In this document: piece after piece, positions 16,297-24,718 of the stretch
Position numbering within the stretch: the first letter of the stretch is position 1
Layout of the letters: every line of letters begins with the position of its first letter
NCBI GenBank assembly: GCA_018780265.1
Contig: JADMJV010000109.1
Span: 1-54,544 of the forward strand
Reading direction: 5' to 3'
Length of the DNA stretch: 54,544 nucleotides
DNA from: a bacterium
GTDB lineage: Bacteria; Vulcanimicrobiota; Xenobia; Xenobiales; JADMJV01
The notes under the pieces: generated by a model
Told to the model about the DNA's origin: nothing
Databases searched by the model: none
The model's input: only the letters and a program-made list of their open reading frames with translations
Program-made: the position numbers and the translations under genes

Positions 16297-17235
16297 AACC
16301 GCCGCCACGGCCTGCTCCCAACGCTCGTCCCAACTCCCCTGCAGTTGGACAAAATGGCGATTTTCCTGGACCAGCAGGTCGTGGCAGCGTTGCCAAAACT
16401 GTTTTCGGTTTTCGGGTCGGTAGCGCACGCTGTCACCAACCCAGGGCACATCCACGTCGCAGAGCAGGGTCAAATCATAGGGTCCGATCTGACGGGCCAG
16501 TTCGTCGGGGCAGGTGGAGAACAGTTCCTGGCTCCAGAGCAGCGTGGCCGAAGGGTCGGTGTCGCAAAAAAGACGCCGATTGGCCTGCCGGGCCAAGGCC
16601 TCCTGGCTGGCTCGCTGACCCTTGGAAATGATGGGCATGTCCTCCAGGCTGACCTGCCCTTGACGCGGCTCCAGCCAGGTTCGGGCATACTCGGGCACCC
16701 ACAGCGTCTCAAAGTGGGACGCCAGAGCCTGAGCCAGGGTGGACTTGCCGGTGGATTCCGGCCCAAAGATGCTGATTTTGCGCACAAAGTAAGGTCGCAC
16801 CACGGGCGGGATATGCTGCCAGCAGGCCATCGGATCGTTTCGGATGGCCGTGCCGCTCACTTCGATCAGCTGGCGGCAGCCGTTGACCGGAATATACTGT
16901 GCCCCCAGAGTGTGGGCCAGCGGCTGACCGTAGGCTTCCGAGGCGAAGAGCACATCCACCGGACGGGCCACCACGCGTTCTAGCGAGTCTTTCCATATCT
17001 CCCAAAAGTCGGGGTGCTCCTCGGGCAGTTGGGGATTTTCGTCGCTCAGGTGAACCACTCGCACTCCGGGAAACATCTCTTGCATCCAGCGCCAGCGCAA
17101 CTCCCCGGGAATGGGCTCCCGGGCCAGACTGCCCACCACTACGGTCAGTTCGTCGGCGTAGTGGCGGGCAAAATCGACCAGATAGACATGTCCGTTGTGG
17201 GGTGGCAGAAACTTTCCCAACACCACTCCGTGCAC
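16282..17235 (-). CDS. nadR: NadR-type NMN adenylyltransferase / ribosylnicotinamide kinase
   Basis: A two-domain NAD-salvage enzyme of 317 aa. The N-terminal domain starts GVVLGKFLPPHNGHVYLV, the nucleotidyltransferase GKFxPxHxGH motif, and contains EVSGTAIR (the ISGTxIR motif). The C-terminal kinase domain starts SIFGPESTGKSTLAQAL (Walker A) with a TDPSATLLW segment typical of NadR. The N-terminal DNA-binding domain of enterobacterial NadR is absent, as in many other bacteria. GTG at 17235 lies 1 nt after the stop of the A-T-R gene, so it is the last gene of the biosynthetic operon. It may help supply NAD(P) to the reductase and dehydrogenase. Confidence 0.88.
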   Translation of the reverse strand: MHGVVLGKFLPPHNGHVYLVDFARHYADELTVVVGSLAREPIPGELRWRWMQEMFPGVRVVHLSDENPQLPEEHPDFWEIWKDSLERVVARPVDVLFASEAYGQPLAHTLGAQYIPVNGCRQLIEVSGTAIRNDPMACWQHIPPVVRPYFVRKISIFGPESTGKSTLAQALASHFETLWVPEYARTWLEPRQGQVSLEDMPIISKGQRASQEALARQANRRLFCDTDPSATLLWSQELFSTCPDELARQIGPYDLTLLCDVDVPWVGDSVRYRPENRKQFWQRCHDLLVQENRHFVQLQGSWDERWEQAVAAVLGLG

Positions 17236-17236
17236 G

Positions 17237-19633
17237 CTACACCCCCAGCGCGCGCCGCAGATCGAGGGCGGGAAAGGGCACCTCGCAGGGGCTCAAGGTA
17301 AAATCGACTTGAGTGCGCTGAAAAAGGTCCAGACTCCGATTTCGCTGGAAATACTCGGGGTCGGGGTGAAGCCGGCACAGGGCCAACTGGGCTGCCGCCT
17401 GATCGGAATTGGCGGCCGGCAAGTCAAAGAATCGCTGCGCCGACAGAGGTGGCAGGTCGAGGGCCTCAGCCAGTTGGCGCAGACTGACGCGCTGGGGGTT
17501 GGCGATATGATAGGTGGCCCGGCCGCTGGACTGGCGGGCCAACTGCCAGGTCGCCTCGGCAGCGTAGTCGATAGGGGTCATGTCCAGGTAGATGTCGTGC
17601 CCCTCGGGATAAGCGCCCAGACCCACCAGACCCCGCGCGAAAACCCTCAAGTAGTCGCTGTCCGCCAGGAGCAGTCCATAGCGGTAGATAAAAATGGGCC
17701 CGTCCAGACCGTGCAGGTAGCGCTCGGCCGCCCACTTGGTCTGGCCGTATCCACCAAAAAGCAGGCCTGGCCTTTCCAGCCTGTCATCGAGTCGGGCCAA
17801 CCCCTCAAAATCGCTGGACACAAATACCGAAAGCGTGGAGGCGTAGTGAAAGGCTTTGGGCCGTCCATTCTGGCAAAAGCGCAGCAATTGGGGAAGGCAG
17901 TCCAGATTGGTGGAGCGCAGGCTGTCCCAGGGCAGTACAGTGTTGACCCGGGCGGCGCAGTGGAAAACCGTATCCACCTCATGGTAAAGCTCTTCGAGTG
18001 GCAGGGGCTGAGTCAGGTCACCTTCTATCAGAGTCAGTCCGGGACGAGGTTCTATCTGCCCGTTGCGTACCAATGCAAAAACACGCATGCCAGCAGCCAG
18101 AAAGCGTTCCAGCAAGCGCGAACCAAGCTTTCCGCCGGCACCGGTGAGCAATAGCGAGCTCCCCCAGCTCTGAGTTTGTTCCCAGGACGGTACGGGGTCC
18201 GGCAATTCGGCCCTGAGCTGAGCCGTACTCATGCCCAGAGGATTGCCCTTGAGGATTTGCACGGCGGTTACCGAGTGGCCCTGGGCCTGGAGTTGGGCCG
18301 CCAACTCCAGGCTGGCCAAGGAGTCTAAGCAAGTGTAGCGCGGCAAGGCCGAACGGTCTGGCTTGCCCGAGTTGGTTTCAGGCATTTTCTCCAGCACCGA
18401 CAATCGCGTGGGCAGCATCCAGGCTGGCAGTCGTAGCGCCAGCAGTTGGCGGATTTCGTGGGGTTGGGCCGGGCCCACATAGTAGAGGGCCAACTCGCCC
18501 TGGACGACGTCGGCCAGGCAGCGCTGGACCCCGTCCAACTGGCGGGCGGCGCTTTCTACTTCTTCCAGTTCGATGCGGTGCCCGCGAACCTTGACCTGGC
18601 GGTCCAGTCTGCCCAAAAAGAGGCAGTCTCCCCCGGCCAGAGCTTCCACTCGATCGCCTGTGCGGTAGTAGCGGCGCCCATCCAGGTTTAGGCAGGCGGC
18701 TTCGGTTAAGTCGGGTCGATTTCGGTAGCCCCGAAAAAGGCCAGCACCGGAGATAAGCAATTCATGGTTGAGCACGCGATGCTCCATTTGAGCCAGGGGC
18801 AGCCCCAATCTGGGCGCCTGCCAGTGCTGATCTACCTGGCACATGCTGGTGCAGATGGTGGCTTCGGTGGGTCCGTAGACGTTGATCAGGCGATAGCGTC
18901 TGGCCCAGTTGCGCAAACAGGCCGGGTCAGAGGGTTCGCCTCCAGCCACCAGGGTCTCCAAGCCGTCGGGAAACTGTTCTGGCCGGTATACGCTGAGCAG
19001 AGCCGGCGGGATGTCCAGGTGGGTAATGGCCAGGCGCTGCAGGGCGGCGGGAAGGTCTTGGGATGGGTCGGCCATGACCAGGGTGGCTCCACTGAGCAAA
19101 CAGGTGCCCAGGTCAGACAAGGACGCATCAAACTGGATGGAGAGCAGCCACAGCATCCGCTTGCCGGGCCTCAAGTCAAAGGCGGCAATTTGATCGGCCA
19201 GCATCGGGACGAGCCCGGCCCAAGGGATCTCGACGGCTTTGGGACTTCCACTCGAACCCGAGGTGCAGTAGACGTAGGCCAGTTCCCCGACCGGTTGAGG
19301 TGGGATGGACGGTCCCTCGGGCAGCTGATCCAGGACCAGATCGGGGGCGCTGGCTTGCTGATAGGCCTGCAGGCGCCCTTCCGGCAGGCCGGGATCGAGC
19401 GGCACATAAGCCGCCCCTGCCCACCAGCACCCCAACAAGGCCACCACATACTCCATCGACTTTGGGAAGCGCAGGCCTACCAGGGTTTCAGCCCCCGCGC
19501 CCATTTGCTGAAGCGCCCCGGCCGCCCGGCTGGCGCGTTCACACAACTGTGCGTAGCTGCACGTCTCCGGCCCGCACTCGAGGGCCGGCCAGTCAGGCGG
19601 CTGATTGCGCAGTTGGGTCAGAAAATCTAGCAT
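17237..19633 (-). CDS. NRPS-like A-T-R protein with a shortened carrier domain
   Basis: A 798-aa protein with the order adenylation (1-430), carrier (about 432-475) and terminal thioester reductase (about 498-798). A-domain cores: CTSGSSGSPK (A3), FDASLSDL with the Asp that usually binds the amino-acid amine, NVYGPTEATIC (A5), YRTGD (A7), GRLDRQVKVRGHRIE (A8), NSGKPDR (A10, K424). The carrier serine (DSLASLEL, S438) comes only 14 residues after K424, so the usual first carrier helix is missing. The reductase has GAGGKLG and catalytic YGQTK. Expected chemistry is activation of an amino acid, loading on phosphopantetheine and reductive release as aldehyde or alcohol. ATG at 19633 overlaps the methyltransferase stop by 7 nt. 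Confidence 0.85.
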   Translation of the reverse strand: MLDFLTQLRNQPPDWPALECGPETCSYAQLCERASRAAGALQQMGAGAETLVGLRFPKSMEYVVALLGCWWAGAAYVPLDPGLPEGRLQAYQQASAPDLVLDQLPEGPSIPPQPVGELAYVYCTSGSSGSPKAVEIPWAGLVPMLADQIAAFDLRPGKRMLWLLSIQFDASLSDLGTCLLSGATLVMADPSQDLPAALQRLAITHLDIPPALLSVYRPEQFPDGLETLVAGGEPSDPACLRNWARRYRLINVYGPTEATICTSMCQVDQHWQAPRLGLPLAQMEHRVLNHELLISGAGLFRGYRNRPDLTEAACLNLDGRRYYRTGDRVEALAGGDCLFLGRLDRQVKVRGHRIELEEVESAARQLDGVQRCLADVVQGELALYYVGPAQPHEIRQLLALRLPAWMLPTRLSVLEKMPETNSGKPDRSALPRYTCLDSLASLELAAQLQAQGHSVTAVQILKGNPLGMSTAQLRAELPDPVPSWEQTQSWGSSLLLTGAGGKLGSRLLERFLAAGMRVFALVRNGQIEPRPGLTLIEGDLTQPLPLEELYHEVDTVFHCAARVNTVLPWDSLRSTNLDCLPQLLRFCQNGRPKAFHYASTLSVFVSSDFEGLARLDDRLERPGLLFGGYGQTKWAAERYLHGLDGPIFIYRYGLLLADSDYLRVFARGLVGLGAYPEGHDIYLDMTPIDYAAEATWQLARQSSGRATYHIANPQRVSLRQLAEALDLPPLSAQRFFDLPAANSDQAAAQLALCRLHPDPEYFQRNRSLDLFQRTQVDFTLSPCEVPFPALDLRRALGV

Positions 19634-20349
19634 GGGCGCCGGGCCACCCACACCAGTCGCAGGCTGTCCGGGGCAAAGGGTCGGCCCTCCAGGTCGCCAA
19701 ACATCTCGACCAACTCAAATCCGCTGGCCGTCAAGGCCTGGCCCACCTCGCGCGGCAGCAGGATTCGAGTCTGGCCGTGGCGTTGCAAAGTAGTGCCGTC
19801 GGCCTGACGAAAAATCCACTCTTGCTCCACCATACCCGCACGCAGATTGAGCTGGCTGTGTCGCTGCAGGTGGGTGCCATCGGTAAACCACTCCTCCATC
19901 AAGGGACGAAAATGGCTGAGAACCCGAGCAAAGTTGCCGGTTTCCAGCACAAATGGGGCGCCCGGAATCAGCGAGTGATAAGCGCTCTCGAGCATGCGTC
20001 GGTTTTGCCCGTCATCGGGGCTGTAGCCAAAGCTGGTGTTTACGTTGAAACCGCCGGCGCAGGCTGGTTGAGCCACATATTCCAGGGCGTCGGCACAGGC
20101 AAACGAGCCCCGCGGGCAGAGTTGAGCGGCCCGGTCCACATATTCGGCAATGCAGTCCACCCCTACCGGCATCAGGCCGCGCAACTGGAGGGCCTGACTG
20201 AAACGCCCGCAACCGCAGCATTGATCGAAAACTCGGGCACCGACCGGGAGCTGGAGGGTGTCCCACAGGAAATTGACGTGGCTCGGGTTGATGTCGGTCA
20301 GGTAGCGCTGGGCATAGTGGGTATCAAAAAACGATTGCCACCAGTTCAT
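19627..20349 (-). CDS. SAM-dependent methyltransferase (class I)
   Basis: A 240-aa protein with a Rossmann-type motif I (VFDQCCGCGRFSQALQ, the D-x-x-C-G-x-G-x form), motif II Asp in VGVDCIAEYV, and later strands consistent with a Methyltransf_25-like fold. ATG at 20349 overlaps the amidotransferase stop by 4 bp. It resembles small-molecule methyltransferases. Whether it acts on N, O or C is not visible. Being within the A-T-R operon, it probably modifies the amino-acid-derived product or precursor. Confidence 0.82.
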   Translation of the reverse strand: MNWWQSFFDTHYAQRYLTDINPSHVNFLWDTLQLPVGARVFDQCCGCGRFSQALQLRGLMPVGVDCIAEYVDRAAQLCPRGSFACADALEYVAQPACAGGFNVNTSFGYSPDDGQNRRMLESAYHSLIPGAPFVLETGNFARVLSHFRPLMEEWFTDGTHLQRHSQLNLRAGMVEQEWIFRQADGTTLQRHGQTRILLPREVGQALTASGFELVEMFGDLEGRPFAPDSLRLVWVARRPC

Positions 20350-22187
20350 AAAGCAAAGTTCTCTTCCAGGTAGTACGAGGTGAGCAGCCAGGTCAACGCC
20401 GGGTCCCATTCTCTTTGCTCGGCGGGGGGCAGATCGGCCAGGCGGTCCAGATGGTGGCAGAGTTTGGCGCGATCGACAAAGCAGTGAGCCTGCCCGGATA
20501 CTTCCCGCAAGCGCTTCTGCAGGTGTCCCTGGTCGAGTAGGGGAGGGGCCATAAAGGGCTGTTTCTGACGGGAAAGCAGAGAAGGGGGCAAGAGCGAGCT
20601 ACAGGCCTGGCGCAATAGGAATTTCTCCTGACCGTTGCGGATCTTCCAGTCCAGCGGTACCTGCTCCAACCAGGCTGCCAGCCGACCATCCAAAAAGGGC
20701 AGGCGTCCTTCCAGGGAATGGGCCATTTCACAACCGTCGCCCAGGGTGTGCAAAATGTAGTTGGCCAGGGCCGACTGATTCCATAGCCTGGAAGACTGTT
20801 GGATGGGCGACAGGCCGGCCAGGTCGCCTTCCGGCAGCATATTGAGGAAGGGGTCCTGGTGGGCAAATTCGGCCAGGAAGTCGGTTTTGAGACAGTGGTG
20901 AATCTTCAGGCCCAGCGCCGCTTTAGCGCCTAAGAAGGCGGGTACCCGCCCCAACCTGGAGCCAATGGCCTGCAACGAAAGGCCGGCGCTGCGCGTAACC
21001 ATAATGCCGGCCGCGATCAAATTGGTGTCGACAATCTGCTGGCGCTCGGCGTCGCTGCTGGCCAGATCCTGACGAAAGTGGGGATAGCCCAGCAAGACTT
21101 CATCAGCGCCTTCGCCCGTCAGCACCACCTTGAAACCAGCCTGGTGGATGCGCTGACCCAACAGGTATTTGGCGGCCAGATGAGCGTTGACGGCCACTCC
21201 CTCGCTGGCGGCCACGGCCAATGGCAGCGTGTCCATCAGCGACTGAGCCGTCATAGGCACGGGCAGCAACGGCACGCCGTGTCGGTCGGCCAGTTGGCGG
21301 GCCTGGTCCAGTTCGTCGTGGGCCGTGTCCGGGTAGCTCACCGTAAAGGCGGTCAGGTCCTGGCGATGCTGTGCGGCCAGCGCCACCACCGCGCCCGAGT
21401 CGATGCCCCCACTCAGCTGAAGGGCCACCGGCAGATGCTCGGGGAGGCGCTCCACCACGGCCTGCTCCAGTCGCTGGCGAAACTGTTGGGCCCAATCTGG
21501 ACCCAGCTCAACCTGCGGCTCTTGGGGAAGGGAGAACGAGTGTCGGGTGAGGGTCCCCTTTTCCAGCACCATCATGGTCGAGGGAGGTACCTGGTGGACC
21601 TTGTCAAAAAACGTTTGCCCGGGGAGAGGATATTGGGTTGAGGCAGCCTGCCAAAAAGTCTGATCCGACCAGCGGGCCGGCAGTCCGGCCGCAAATAGGG
21701 CCCGGGCTTTGGAGGCAAACCACCACTGCCCTTCCCACTGGGCATAGAGCAAGGGCTTTATGCCGAAGTGATCGCGCACGGCCACCAGTCGGCGATTGGG
21801 CTGGTCGTAGAGCAGCAAGGCGAATTCGCCGCGCAGGTGGTTTACAAAAGCCAGACCGTGCTGCTCATAGAGGTGGCAGACCACTTCGCTGTCGCAACGG
21901 CTACGAAAGCGATGGCCGTTGCTTTCCAGTTGGCGTCGCTGCTGCCGAAAATCGTACAGTTCGCCGTTGACGGTTGCCCACACCGTTTCGTTCTCATTGC
22001 TGACCGGTTGGTGGCCACCTTCGGGATCCACAATGGCCAACCGGCGGTGGCCCAGACCTACCGTCTCGTCGCTATTGAGCCAGAGCCTCTGAGCATCCGG
22101 GCCACGGCTGCTCAGCGCGAGCGTGGCTGCTTCCAGGCGGCCTCGAGAGACCGGGACAGAGGAACAGTAACTAACGATCCCACACAT
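20346..22187 (-). CDS. asnB: Asparagine-synthetase-like amidotransferase
   Basis: A 613-aa protein with an N-terminal class-II glutaminase domain: catalytic Cys2 in MCGIVSY, SRGPDAQ, NGELYD, AVRDHFGIKPLLY. The C-terminal ATP-pyrophosphatase synthetase domain has LSGGIDSG (PP loop) and TGEGADEVLLGY. The upstream in-frame codons are rejected because Cys2 must follow the initiator Met. It should transfer glutamine amide nitrogen to an adenylated carboxylate: aspartate in primary metabolism or, given the neighbours, a carboxylic intermediate of a small molecule. It starts inside the 3' end of the dehydrogenase gene (17-nt overlap) and couples to the methyltransferase by ATGA. Confidence 0.88.
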   Translation of the reverse strand: MCGIVSYCSSVPVSRGRLEAATLALSSRGPDAQRLWLNSDETVGLGHRRLAIVDPEGGHQPVSNENETVWATVNGELYDFRQQRRQLESNGHRFRSRCDSEVVCHLYEQHGLAFVNHLRGEFALLLYDQPNRRLVAVRDHFGIKPLLYAQWEGQWWFASKARALFAAGLPARWSDQTFWQAASTQYPLPGQTFFDKVHQVPPSTMMVLEKGTLTRHSFSLPQEPQVELGPDWAQQFRQRLEQAVVERLPEHLPVALQLSGGIDSGAVVALAAQHRQDLTAFTVSYPDTAHDELDQARQLADRHGVPLLPVPMTAQSLMDTLPLAVAASEGVAVNAHLAAKYLLGQRIHQAGFKVVLTGEGADEVLLGYPHFRQDLASSDAERQQIVDTNLIAAGIMVTRSAGLSLQAIGSRLGRVPAFLGAKAALGLKIHHCLKTDFLAEFAHQDPFLNMLPEGDLAGLSPIQQSSRLWNQSALANYILHTLGDGCEMAHSLEGRLPFLDGRLAAWLEQVPLDWKIRNGQEKFLLRQACSSLLPPSLLSRQKQPFMAPPLLDQGHLQKRLREVSGQAHCFVDRAKLCHHLDRLADLPPAEQREWDPALTWLLTSYYLEENFAL

Positions 22188-23103
22188 CAGAGATTCTAAA
22201 AAAGCTTTTGGTCGATTCGTCTCGGCGCGCCTCTTCAAAGAGGGACCGCCAGTCTTCCAAGGGGTGGCCGGCACCCAGCAGGTCGCCGTAGTCAAATTTG
22301 GGATCGTGGAGCAGGTCCAGGCTGCTTTGAAAATCCCCGTAATTGACGGCGCACAGTTTCAACTCTTTGGGCACCAGAGTTTGCAGGTCCAATTCTAACG
22401 GGCGCGGATGGCGGCTCTTCACCACCAGCGTTCCGCCTGGCCGCAGCAGATGCAGCATTGTGGCGACCTCATCGGGTGCCGTCAGAGTCTCGACCACGAA
22501 GTCAAAACTGTTCTCCTCGTTGCGCCTTTCAGGGTCGAGCATCTCGACCTGGGTAAAACCGTGCAGTCGCATCAATCGCAAGGTCAATTGGGCGATGCGG
22601 TTGCGCCCGTAAATCAGGCCGCGCTGCTGGGATTGCAGGCCGGCCTTGAGCACAGCCAGGCTGGCCGCCACGGGTTCGGCATAAGCCGCTGCCTGAAAGC
22701 TGGTGTCGTCGCTGAGTCCATAGACCAGTCCGGCTGGCACCACTATCTCTTCGGCGAAGGCCCCATCGAGATGTACTCCCAGCATCTGGCGCTGGGGACA
22801 GGCTGTAGAATGACCCTGCTGACACCAGCGACATTGGCCGCAGCCCAACCAGGGAAACACGGCCACGCGCTGATTTAATTGCAGGTTGCCCACCTGGTCA
22901 CCCAATTGGGCCACGGTGCCAGCGAATTCGTGGCCCAGCACCAGTTGATTGCGACTGGCCAGAGTGCCTTCGGCCACGTACAGGTCGGTGCGGCACAACC
23001 CGGCCGCCGCCACGCGAATGCGCACTTGCAGTGGGTGAACGATTTTGGGTGAGGGGACGTCGCGCAGGCGAACTTCGGCACCGTCCTTGACCAGGGCTTT
23101 CAT
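22171..23103 (-). CDS. Zinc-type medium-chain dehydrogenase (MDR)
   Basis: A 310-aa alcohol-dehydrogenase-like protein. The catalytic zinc ligands appear in GLCRTD (Cys) and GHEFAG (His-Glu). The structural zinc lobe is GCGQCRWCQQGHSTAC (four Cys). The coenzyme-domain turn reads GLIYGRNRIAQL instead of the usual GxGxxG, so NAD(P) binding may be altered. The length is slightly short (typically 330-350). ATG at 23103 follows the DASS transporter stop by 38 nt. It probably oxidises or reduces an alcohol/aldehyde, perhaps the one released by the A-T-R reductase, but the changed glycine motif leaves activity uncertain. Confidence 0.8.
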   Translation of the reverse strand: MKALVKDGAEVRLRDVPSPKIVHPLQVRIRVAAAGLCRTDLYVAEGTLASRNQLVLGHEFAGTVAQLGDQVGNLQLNQRVAVFPWLGCGQCRWCQQGHSTACPQRQMLGVHLDGAFAEEIVVPAGLVYGLSDDTSFQAAAYAEPVAASLAVLKAGLQSQQRGLIYGRNRIAQLTLRLMRLHGFTQVEMLDPERRNEENSFDFVVETLTAPDEVATMLHLLRPGGTLVVKSRHPRPLELDLQTLVPKELKLCAVNYGDFQSSLDLLHDPKFDYGDLLGAGHPLEDWRSLFEEARRDESTKSFFRISDVWDR

Positions 23104-23141
23104 GGGCAGGCAATTTCGGTCTCCCCAATTGGGTTCCTGTG

Positions 23142-24554
23142 CTACCAGAAGTGAAGCACTTTCCACCAGGCGAAGCCCACGATCAACCAGACCGCCAGAT
23201 TGGCCCAGGACACAATCAATCCCACCCGCCACCACTCTCGCAGTGAGACAAAGCCGGCCCCAAACAGGATGGGCCCGGTGGTTGTGCCATAGTGGGTCAG
23301 ACCGGCCGGCAAATTGGCCAGGCAGAGCAGGCTGTAGACGGCTAACTGAGGAGGCACTCCGATCCCTGTCAGCAAGACCACGAAAGGCGGAAAGAGAGCC
23401 AGCACGTGGGCGGTAATGCTGGCGAAGAAATAGTGAACGTAAAAGTAGACCAGCAAAATTAGCACCAACACCAGCAGCGGGTGGATGCCGGCGAAGTAGG
23501 CCCCCACGCTTTGGGCAAAGACCTTGGTGATACCGGTGGCGTTGAGCATTTCGCTCATGCGCAAAAGCCCTCCATACCAAACGAACACTTCCCAGGCCGA
23601 ACGCTCCGCGGTGACCACGTCCCACGACATGGTACCGGTGACCAGCAACACAGCCAGCCCCAGCAAAGCCACATAGGTGACATCCAGAGGATGCCAGGCT
23701 GAGGTCATCCAGAGCATGCCCACCCCTAAAAAGACGCCCAAGGTGAACCACTCGTTGCGCGAAACGGGACCCATCTTCACCAACTCTTGCGAGGCAAAGC
23801 TCAACGCTTCGGGAGTGTGCTTCACGTCGGGAGGAATCAAGCGATGGACCAGCCAGGGAACCAGTGCGCAAGAGATCATCCCGGGCACGATGGCGGCCAC
23901 CAGCCAACTGGTCCAGGTCACCTCCACGTCCACCAGTTTGGCCGCCAGTTTGGCGCCCAGCACATTGCTGGCCTGACCGGTGAAAAACATGGCGCAGGCC
24001 ACGGTGGAACCTTGATAGAGCGAGACCACCAGCACCGTGCCCAGGCGCCCAGCCGTGGTCCCTGGAGTGGAACCAAACAGCTCGGCGATACTGCGGGCGA
24101 TGGGCAATAGCATGCCGGCCGAGCGGGCGGTTACCGAAGGAACCCCGGAGGCCAGCACCACATCAGACATGAGTAAGGCGTAGGATACCCCCAGCGAACT
24201 CTTGCCCACCGCCCGGGTGAACAGCAGGGCGATGCGTCTGGCTAAACCGGAGTCCAGCAACGAACGAGCGATCAACATGGCTACTATGACCAGCCAGACC
24301 GAAGGCTCAGCATAGCCACCCAGGGCCTCGCGCATGGGCGTGCCGTTGGTCACCATGGCAATGAGACCCAGCAAAACCAGGGCGGCAGAGGGCAACGGTT
24401 GCAGGATCATGCCCGCGATTACTGAGGCAAAAATGGCCATGGTCCGCCAGTTTTGCGCATCAATTTCAGCAGGATGAGGCAGCACATGCCCGACCATCAG
24501 GTAGATGGCCGCCAGCGCCAGCAGGCCGCGGACCCGGCCAAGAGGGGCAGTCAT
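23142..24554 (-). CDS. DASS/SLC13-family anion symporter
   Basis: A 470-aa integral membrane protein with about 11-12 helices. It resembles bacterial di-/tricarboxylate or 2-oxoglutarate/malate translocators, with paired re-entrant-like segments including the SDVVLASGVPSVTARSAG and LPAGLTHYGTTTGPILFG repeats. These correspond to the SNT-type substrate/Na+ motifs of the family, though the Asn of SNT is replaced here. ATG at 24554 sits right after a large inverted repeat. As the first gene of the biosynthetic operon it may bring in a carboxylate precursor or move the product. The substrate is unknown. Confidence 0.82.
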   Translation of the reverse strand: MTAPLGRVRGLLALAAIYLMVGHVLPHPAEIDAQNWRTMAIFASVIAGMILQPLPSAALVLLGLIAMVTNGTPMREALGGYAEPSVWLVIVAMLIARSLLDSGLARRIALLFTRAVGKSSLGVSYALLMSDVVLASGVPSVTARSAGMLLPIARSIAELFGSTPGTTAGRLGTVLVVSLYQGSTVACAMFFTGQASNVLGAKLAAKLVDVEVTWTSWLVAAIVPGMISCALVPWLVHRLIPPDVKHTPEALSFASQELVKMGPVSRNEWFTLGVFLGVGMLWMTSAWHPLDVTYVALLGLAVLLVTGTMSWDVVTAERSAWEVFVWYGGLLRMSEMLNATGITKVFAQSVGAYFAGIHPLLVLVLILLVYFYVHYFFASITAHVLALFPPFVVLLTGIGVPPQLAVYSLLCLANLPAGLTHYGTTTGPILFGAGFVSLREWWRVGLIVSWANLAVWLIVGFAWWKVLHFW

Positions 24555-24555
24555 G

Positions 24556-24592
24556 GGGAGGCGGCTTCTCCCTTCAACAGAAGCGGCCTCCC
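24556..24592 (-). promoter_or_regulatory. Leader hairpin abutting the start codon of the biosynthetic operon
   Basis: A 14-bp inverted repeat with a single mismatch (24556-24569 / 24579-24592) encloses a 9-nt loop. On the mRNA the 3' arm ends one base before the AUG at 24554, and the loop carries the purine-rich GAAGGG that could be the ribosome-binding site. This could control translation of the DASS gene, or be part of the shared divergent control region. Confidence 0.55.
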
Positions 24593-24638
24593 GCCGCAAA
24601 ATGAGTGGATTGCCTAACATTTGTGGCACGTTCTGGTG

Positions 24639-24667
24639 TTTACAAATCGGCAATAAATGAATATAGT
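24639..24667 (+). promoter_or_regulatory. Sigma70-type promoter
   Basis: TTTACA at 24639-24644 and TATAGT at 24662-24667 are separated by exactly 17 nt. Transcription would begin near 24674 and run into the GTG-started gene at 24719, which has AGGGAGG 8 nt upstream. It diverges from the biosynthetic operon. Confidence 0.75.
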
Positions 24668-24718
24668 GTTGCCAGTCTGGAGCACAAGTCCCAGACCTAC
24701 ACTAGGGAGGCATTGATC

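Noticed and set aside
22171..23907. 578-codon open frame as one long dehydrogenase
   Set aside because: Codons above 23103 are antisense-like to the DASS gene in another frame; the MDR domain starts at the ATG at 23103.
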